DNA of 64,000 nucleotides from Clostridiales bacterium. GTDB taxonomy: Bacteria > Bacillota > Clostridia > Christensenellales > UBA1242. The position numbers and the translations under genes were made by a program. Every line of letters starts with the position of its first letter. Position 1 is the first letter of the stretch. The notes beneath the pieces were generated by a model. The model had not been told where the DNA came from. It searched no databases and worked only from the letters and a program-made list of their open reading frames with translations. The DNA lies in NCBI GenBank assembly GCA_003522085.1, contig DPGI01000009.1, positions 145,653 through 209,652 of the forward strand, written 5' to 3'. Positions 62,180 through 64,000 of this stretch are shown piece by piece.

Positions 62180-63943
62180 ATGTGTGGTATAGTGGGTGCA
62201 ATTTGCCGATCGCATTGCGAAAGACTTACACTTGATAGTTTAAAGAAAATTGAATATCGTGGCTATGATTCGGCAGGGATATGTGTGAAAAACAAATGTC
62301 AAATGCATATTTATAAAACCGAAGGTTACATAGAAAAACTCGATGGCATCGTGCCGTCATCGCTGGCGCCAGTCGCGATTTCTCACACAAGGTGGGCTAC
62401 TCATGGTAAGGTGAGCAAAGAAAACGCGCATCCGATTTCAAGTGAAGATGGAGTATGGACGATTGTTCATAATGGCATAATAGAAAACTTTGATGAACTT
62501 AAAAGTATGCTTTTGGCAAAAGGCGTAAAATTTTCAACTCAAACAGATAGTGAAGTGATTTGTGCACTGCTTGCACTAGAAACATTTTCCAATCCGATAA
62601 AAAATATTATGTGGGTTGTCAAAAAACTTAAAGGGAGTTTTGCTTTTTGTGCTGTCAAAAAAGACACCGAAAATGCAATTTATGCAGCGCGTCAAGGAAG
62701 CCCACTGTATGCTTATTTAAGGAATGGGAAAGCAATGATAGCCAGCGATCCAATTTGTTTTTTTGGTGACAGATATTATAAATTTGAAGACGGCGAAATT
62801 TGCAAGTTGACTCAACAAAGTATAGATTTTTATGCTTTTAGTGGCAAAAAACTTAAAAAAAGCGAAGTTTTTAATGAAAACATTCAATTTTCAGCCGAAA
62901 AAGGTGATTATTCACATTTCATGCTTAAAGAGATTTATGAAACGCCACAAACTTTGCTAAACCTTGCAAGGCAATATCAAAAACTGGATTTGTCGATATT
63001 GGGCAAACTTAAATTCAACAAAATAAAACTCATTGGCTGCGGAACGGCTTATCACTCATGCCTTATGGGTGCAAGTTTTATGCGAACGTTTTTGAAAGCA
63101 GATGCCGAAGCCTTGCAAGCCAGCGAGTTTAGATATGGCAACTATATAATTGATGCGCAAACGCTGTGTATTTTTATTAGCCAAAGCGGAGAGACGGCAG
63201 ACACTATTGCCGCTTATCAAAAAGCTGAACAAAAAACAAAAAATTTAATATCATTGACAAACGTGCCACACAGCACGCTGGCAAGCATGAGCGGAGTTTG
63301 TTTGCCAATTTGCGCGGGACCTGAAATAGCAGTGGCGTCAACGAAAGCATATTCAAATCAAGTTGCAGCGCTGTTTGTGCTGACAAAAGCTTTAAAATCA
63401 AAACAAGACTTTTGGGGCGCGATTAGAAACGTTGTGGAACTTTCCAAAAAATTACAAAAATTTGATGTTGACATGAAAGGCGTTGCTCAAAAGATTTGCG
63501 GGCTTGATAAGATATTTTTTATAGGCAGGGGCGAAGATTATGTTACGGCGCAAGAGGGTGCGCTTAAACTTAAAGAAATATCTTACATAAATTGTAGCGC
63601 GTTTGCCGCGGGCGAACTTAAACACGGCTCGCTTGCACTTGTGGAAGACGGAACTCCCGTATTCGTGATTGCTAATGACGAAAAAGTTTTTGAAAAAACT
63701 ATGAACAGCGCATTTGAAGCGAAAAGTCGAGGCGCGAAGCTGTTTTTGGTTTCGTCGCTTAGCCCTAAACAAAGCGAAGCTGACAATTTTGAAGATATTA
63801 TTTTGCTGCCAAAATGCGGCAAATCGCTTGCGAACATTATGGCTGTTGTGCCCCTTCAACTGCTGAGTTATTGGACGTGCATTTTTAAAAATTTAAACCC
63901 TGACAAACCGCGCAATCTTGCCAAGTCTGTTACCGTTGAATAA
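62180..63943 (+). CDS. glmS: Glucosamine-fructose-6-phosphate aminotransferase (isomerizing)
   Basis: 587 aa. The start is 62180, because after Met removal Cys1 (MCGIVGAI) must be the N-terminal nucleophile; GGAGGG precedes it. Glutaminase domain to about 215 (HTRWATHGKVSKENAHPI, HNGIIEN), then two SIS domains (GCGTAYHSCLMGASF; SQSGETADT; GRGEDYVTAQEGALKLKEI) and the C-terminal PRNLAKSVTVE. Makes glucosamine-6-phosphate for peptidoglycan. No glmS ribozyme is apparent in the very short upstream gap. Confidence 0.97.
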   Translation: MCGIVGAICRSHCERLTLDSLKKIEYRGYDSAGICVKNKCQMHIYKTEGYIEKLDGIVPSSLAPVAISHTRWATHGKVSKENAHPISSEDGVWTIVHNGIIENFDELKSMLLAKGVKFSTQTDSEVICALLALETFSNPIKNIMWVVKKLKGSFAFCAVKKDTENAIYAARQGSPLYAYLRNGKAMIASDPICFFGDRYYKFEDGEICKLTQQSIDFYAFSGKKLKKSEVFNENIQFSAEKGDYSHFMLKEIYETPQTLLNLARQYQKLDLSILGKLKFNKIKLIGCGTAYHSCLMGASFMRTFLKADAEALQASEFRYGNYIIDAQTLCIFISQSGETADTIAAYQKAEQKTKNLISLTNVPHSTLASMSGVCLPICAGPEIAVASTKAYSNQVAALFVLTKALKSKQDFWGAIRNVVELSKKLQKFDVDMKGVAQKICGLDKIFFIGRGEDYVTAQEGALKLKEISYINCSAFAAGELKHGSLALVEDGTPVFVIANDEKVFEKTMNSAFEAKSRGAKLFLVSSLSPKQSEADNFEDIILLPKCGKSLANIMAVVPLQLLSYWTCIFKNLNPDKPRNLAKSVTVE

Positions 63944-64000
63944 TGCGAAAATCATAGATTTATTTTGCCAAAAGATATTGACTTGTAGCATAAACTGGGA
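63944..64000 (+). other. Window end after glmS, no gene seen
   Basis: 57 nt without recognisable terminator. TTGACT at about 63979 could be a -35 of a gene outside the window. Confidence 0.3.

Noticed and set aside
1..64000. CRISPR array
   Set aside because: No regularly spaced direct repeats with unique spacers were seen; the only short-period tandem repeat is the 52-bp repeat before the pilin-like gene, whose intervening sequence is itself similar.

Overview
The window is chromosomal DNA of a low-GC, gram-positive-type (Firmicutes/Clostridia-like) anaerobe, probably from an uncultured lineage. The lineage call rests on gene order and content: ychF-mrnC-rlmB-sigH, rpsF-ssb-rpsR-rpmE followed by DUF1385/prmC-prfA, rpmG-secE-nusG-rplK-rplA, dnaX-ybaB-recR, a SpoVB-type flippase, a Spo0A-type DNA-binding domain, mini-RNase III and QueH. 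An [FeFe] hydrogenase with a rubredoxin head and a rubrerythrin point to strict anaerobic life. Genus and species cannot be named from the sequence.

Layout. 1-5.7 kb (minus): initiator tRNA (partial), sigH, rlmB, mrnC, ychF and a 906-aa membrane protein of unknown function. 5.8-14.2 kb: secA; ribosomal proteins with ssb; a stand-alone helicase-associated-domain protein; a DUF1385-PrmC fusion; prfA; rplI. 14.3-28.5 kb: small unknowns, SpoVB-like flippase, dus, pgk-tpiA, dnaX with an apparent A9 frameshift or slippage site, ybaB, recR, argS, two tiny genes, then rpmG-secE-nusG-rplK-rplA behind a promoter-proximal hairpin. 28.6-37.3 kb: one 2,898-aa surface protein. 37.5-45.5 kb: an unusual sigma-70-like protein, rubredoxin-[FeFe] hydrogenase, a peptide-deformylase-like protein that has lost all its metal ligands, rlmD, a phosphoesterase, DUF3800, GNAT, and a lipoprotein gene with a nonsense codon. 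45.65-51.6 kb: an apparent genomic island next to tRNA-Ser(CGA). It holds a decayed serine recombinase, an IS200-type insertion and a likely defence module: a 59-aa membrane peptide with a RHIM/PP-like motif, an LPO_1073/Vpar_1526-type protein and a 991-aa phosphoesterase-STAND ATPase. 51.9-53.1 kb: 52-bp tandem repeats and two convergent pilin-like genes behind identical 83-nt inverted leaders. 53.3-64 kb: rubrerythrin, a CYTH-like protein, a Cys-containing 58-aa peptide, an ArsR regulator, queH, lepB, hup, mscL, an SDR enzyme, a Spo0A C-domain protein, engB, GNAT and glmS.

Two themes cut across the window. First, about ten genes have no Shine-Dalgarno sequence and instead have a sigma-A-like -10 hexamer ending 6-7 nt before the ATG, usually with a -35 about 17 nt further up. 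This predicts leaderless mRNAs beside ordinary SD-led operons. Second, the accessory parts are rich in palindromic structure: two GC-rich nested palindromes behind prfA and behind the CYTH-like gene, operator-like dyads at secA and at the giant gene, and the inverted pilin leaders.

All function calls come from reading motifs and context by eye; no database search was run.
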